Of a stretch of DNA of 64,000 bases, positions 61,372 to 64,000 are shown one piece after another (within the stretch, counting starts at the first letter, position 1; each line of letters begins with the position of its first letter). The notes beneath the pieces were generated by a model, which ran no database searches, was not told the origin of the DNA, and was given only the letters and a program-made list of their open reading frames with translations. Position numbers and translations under genes: made by a program. Source of the stretch: Paramecium octaurelia (taxonomy: Eukaryota; Ciliophora; Oligohymenophorea; Peniculida; Parameciidae); NCBI GenBank assembly GCA_905182995.1, contig CAJJDP010000049.1, positions 319,286-383,285 of the forward strand, read 5' to 3'.

Positions 61372-63780
61372 ATGAGTAATACTTTATAATCATATGAAAA
61401 TACCTGCCATCAATATGAGCAGGATCAGATGTAGTTTAAGAGAAGGAAGGACATGAACCTTAAGGATGAGTATTCCATTAAAGAAAAGTAAAGGGGAGTC
61501 TTTGATTTTGATGAAACAAGCCAAAAAGAAAATTAAACGTATAAAGCATTCAGTTTTAGATAGATAAATGTCTTAGATGAAAAAAAACTAGACGAAGTAT
61601 ATTGTCAAGATGCAAAATTTGAATCTAATTAATAGTTATGATCATAATGTAAGAGTGCTGGATCTTTCAAATTCCAAAATGACTTCTTTAAATGAAGGAA
61701 TATAACAATACATTCGTTTATCGATTATCAACTTAGCCAATAATCTCTTCCAAGAAGTACCTAATTGTTTATTTGAATTATCTCTATCACATATCAATCT
61801 CAATAATAATCTATTAAAGAGTCTCAAATTGGGGGATAAGTGGAAAACTTCATTAGAGAGATTGGATGTTGGCAAAAATCATATACGAATTTTACCAGAT
61901 GAATTATTTCAAATGGAACAACTTAAAATTGTTGATTTAAGAAGCAATGATTTTACAAAGATACCAAAATCAATATTGAATTTAGAGAAGTAACTCAAAG
62001 GACTTGGTTTAGATTGGATTAAGTACACGAATCTAAACTACTATTCATCCAGTAATAAACATTTATATTACAATATTAGAGAAAGACATGATGATAGCAG
62101 ATGATCTCTAAAGATTTTGGGAATAAATAAATCAACTCCTTAAAGATGATGAATTTATAATTTGCCACGATTACCTGATATTCAATCAAAAATATCATGA
62201 TGATCAAATTCAAGATTCAATTACTGTACAAATCCCAAAATAGTCCAACATAACTAGAGCCACTTAAAGAAACACTGAATTAACCCTCTAAGAATTTTCA
62301 ACCAGTTGCCAATTCATCTAGACCAAAACCCTAGGATAAGACGCAGAGGTCTCTGACAATGGGTCCAATCTAATGCATATTGCAGTTGAGAATGAAGACA
62401 TAGGGATTGTGAGAGCCCTTCTCAATATAAGATTCGAACTATCCTCTTAATTGGATGATGCCTCTCATACTCCACTTTCATTAGCGATCAAAGAAGAAAA
62501 ATACCACTGCGCCAAAATAATAATAAATGCATCTACAAATCTAAATATAGGAGGGTAATACATGTGATTTATTTTAAAAGAGGAGAATACAATAGTGTTC
62601 TTAACTAAGCTGTGAGTAAAATGCAATACTACTTAATCAGAGACATTCTAAATGCCAAAGTCTAAATTAATAAGTAAGATAAAAAAGGTAATGGGCCTAT
62701 GCATAATTTGATTCCATCTTTTAAAAAGAACCTGCAGGAAGCCACAAAAATTGGACAGTTGTTGATCGAAAGAGGTGTTGACTCTAATCAAAGAAATATC
62801 AATAATAACACGCCTTTGCATTTGGCCATCAAAAAGTCTTCCTATTCTGCATTGCGTTTTGCGATATCAATAAACGAATAGTACTAACGAGATGTTTTTT
62901 CATTCAAATTACTGGGTCACAAAGACAATTCCGGTATTAATATTAGCACTATATAGTGATGCATTTTGCTGCCAAGAGTGAAAATATTAAAATTATTTTA
63001 TAGCTTTACTCTATCAACCCTTACTTGCTATTTACTTATAATGAAGAACAAAAAAGACCGTTTGATATTATCCAAAAGAATTATACCTTAAGCAAACTAA
63101 TTTCAGTTTTAGAACTCATCTTTATAAGGAATCACATTCTTAGATAGCATTAAGACTAACAGAGCTCATCTATGGTGTAGCCTTTCAAGAAGGAAGAAAA
63201 AGATCAGATGAAATAAAAGGAATAAGCTATTGAGATTTCGAAGAAAAACAGTTTCGATTTAATCGAATCTGATGAAGAAGGTACAAACAGAATTGGACTC
63301 AAGAATTTTCAAATATTACCGAATTTAAAAAGACAGTAATCTTAGCCTCCGAAACGACCGAGCTTTAAGAAGGAAAACAAGGTGTCCTGTGAAAATGTTG
63401 GGCCGATATTCATTCATAAATCTATTTAATAGGATCGAAACGATATTAAACAAATAGAATTGTAGAATTAGCAAAACAATAGCAAATATAATAAAAATAA
63501 ATTTATTAATAAGTAGATCCATAAATTATTAAAGGATATAGAAAATATTCAAAGTTTAATGTAGACATAGTAAGATTAATACTCTTAAATTGCTTTGGAA
63601 AAAATATTTAATGCTTAAATTCAATAATTAAATTATTTCAAGGAGGATCCTCTCACAAATTTAATGATTCAAAATGCAACTTAATTGTAGAAACTTTAGT
63701 TTGAATCTAAGCAAACAGCAAGCCTTTCTTATGATACTTCTCCGTTATTCTTAGAATATGAATAATTTATGAAGCTATGA
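61372..63780 (+). CDS. Leucine-rich-repeat plus ankyrin-repeat protein
   Basis: A 25-base intron brings in the LRR block: VRVLDLSNSKMTSLNEGIQQ, LSIINLANNLFQEVPNCLFE, LSHINLNNNLLKSLKLGD, LERLDVGKNHIRILPDELFQ and LKIVDLRSNDFTKIPKSILN. After a linker come ankyrin repeats (NLMHIAVENEDIGIVRALLN, HTPLSLAIKEEKYHCAKIII, NTPLHLAIKKSSYSALRFAI, and a fourth around MHFAAKSENIKIILQLYSIN). The C-terminal 200 residues are Lys/Gln-rich with a coiled coil (LLKDIENIQSLMQTQQDQYS). Both repeat types bind proteins, so this is an adaptor. LRR followed by ankyrin in one soluble protein without a kinase domain is uncommon outside protists. The stop is TGA 63778-63780. Confidence 0.9.
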
Positions 63781-63803
63781 GTAATATATTACACAAAATA
63801 TCA

Positions 63804-64000
63804 TCACTTTTTATAATAAACCCTAATTGGTTGAAGAGGAGTTTCTCTGCGACTTCTCGAGAACTCAAAGGAGTGAATTGAATTATTATCTTGGGTCAAA
63901 TCAAAATCAATCATATTATTAAGGTTTTGATTGATCCTTTTTGATTTTAGAGTATTATTTAAATATGATTCGATATTAAATTGCATCTTCTTGTTGATCT
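63804..64000 (-). CDS. C-terminal end of a gene cut by the window edge
   Basis: The frame is open from the right edge to TGA 63806-63804. The visible part reads KKMQFNIESYLNNTLKSKRI and ends RSRRETPLQPIRVYYKK: polar, basic, no domain. The frame continues past 64000, so the internal Met at 63986 need not be the start. It converges on the LRR-ankyrin gene with a gap of 23 bases. Confidence 0.42.
   Translation of the reverse strand, partial: INKKMQFNIESYLNNTLKSKRINQNLNNMIDFDLTQDNNSIHSFEFSRSRRETPLQPIRVYYKK

Overview
The window looks like somatic (macronuclear) DNA of a ciliate, most likely a Paramecium. Three things point there. TAA and TAG must be read as glutamine in every long gene, and TGA is the only working stop. 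The genes carry many tiny introns of about 18-33 bases that start GTA and end TAG or AAG. The DNA is very AT-rich, with genes packed head to head and tail to tail at gaps of tens of bases. No bacterial operon, tRNA, rRNA, CRISPR array, transposon or virus-derived element was found. All gene models were made by hand: each was read with TAA/TAG as Gln, small GT-AG introns were removed, and the spliced length was checked to be a multiple of three where noted.

1-12.3 kb: N-terminal piece of a probable acylated TBC-domain protein; a SAM-FHA-FHA-RING protein; protoporphyrinogen oxidase (haem synthesis); an ABC1/ADCK mitochondrial kinase-like protein; a small gene; a three-repeat MYB factor; a TPR protein; a PH-like/kinase-fold protein whose catalytic Asp is Asn. 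12.5-15.1 kb: three small unknown genes and a compact active Ser/Thr kinase. 15.6-19.9 kb: a large helical protein, a tail-anchored membrane protein, a coiled-coil protein and a basic protein. 20.1-27.5 kb: oxysterol-binding protein, TPR protein, UFC1 (the E2 of UFMylation) and a long protein with cyclic-nucleotide-binding folds.

28.3-42.8 kb: an exportin-7-like protein, two coiled-coil or acylation-type small proteins, an unknown protein, a large coiled-coil protein, long-chain acyl-CoA synthetase, a large helical protein and a RING-CH membrane E3. 42.9-56.3 kb is rich in signalling: a CaMK-like kinase, a PTB-like RRM protein, a FAN/NSMAF-type BEACH protein, an eIF2-alpha-kinase-like kinase, a coiled-coil protein, a pseudokinase, an ankyrin-AGC kinase and kinesin-13. 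56.4-64 kb: unknown proteins, Sec61 alpha, an LRR-ankyrin protein and the C-terminal end of a further gene.

Neighbouring genes do not form an evident pathway. The window is a dense slice of ordinary ciliate housekeeping, membrane-trafficking and expanded signalling families. Six kinase-fold genes lie in 64 kb, and two of them look catalytically compromised. The most unusual items are the SAM-FHA-FHA-RING layout, the ankyrin-AGC kinase, the two compromised kinases, a cNMP-binding fold with a large internal insertion, and several lineage-specific proteins without a recognisable family. Because TGA is the only stop and is rare in AT-rich DNA, open frames of 60-100 codons arise by chance here, so small single-exon calls are given low confidence.
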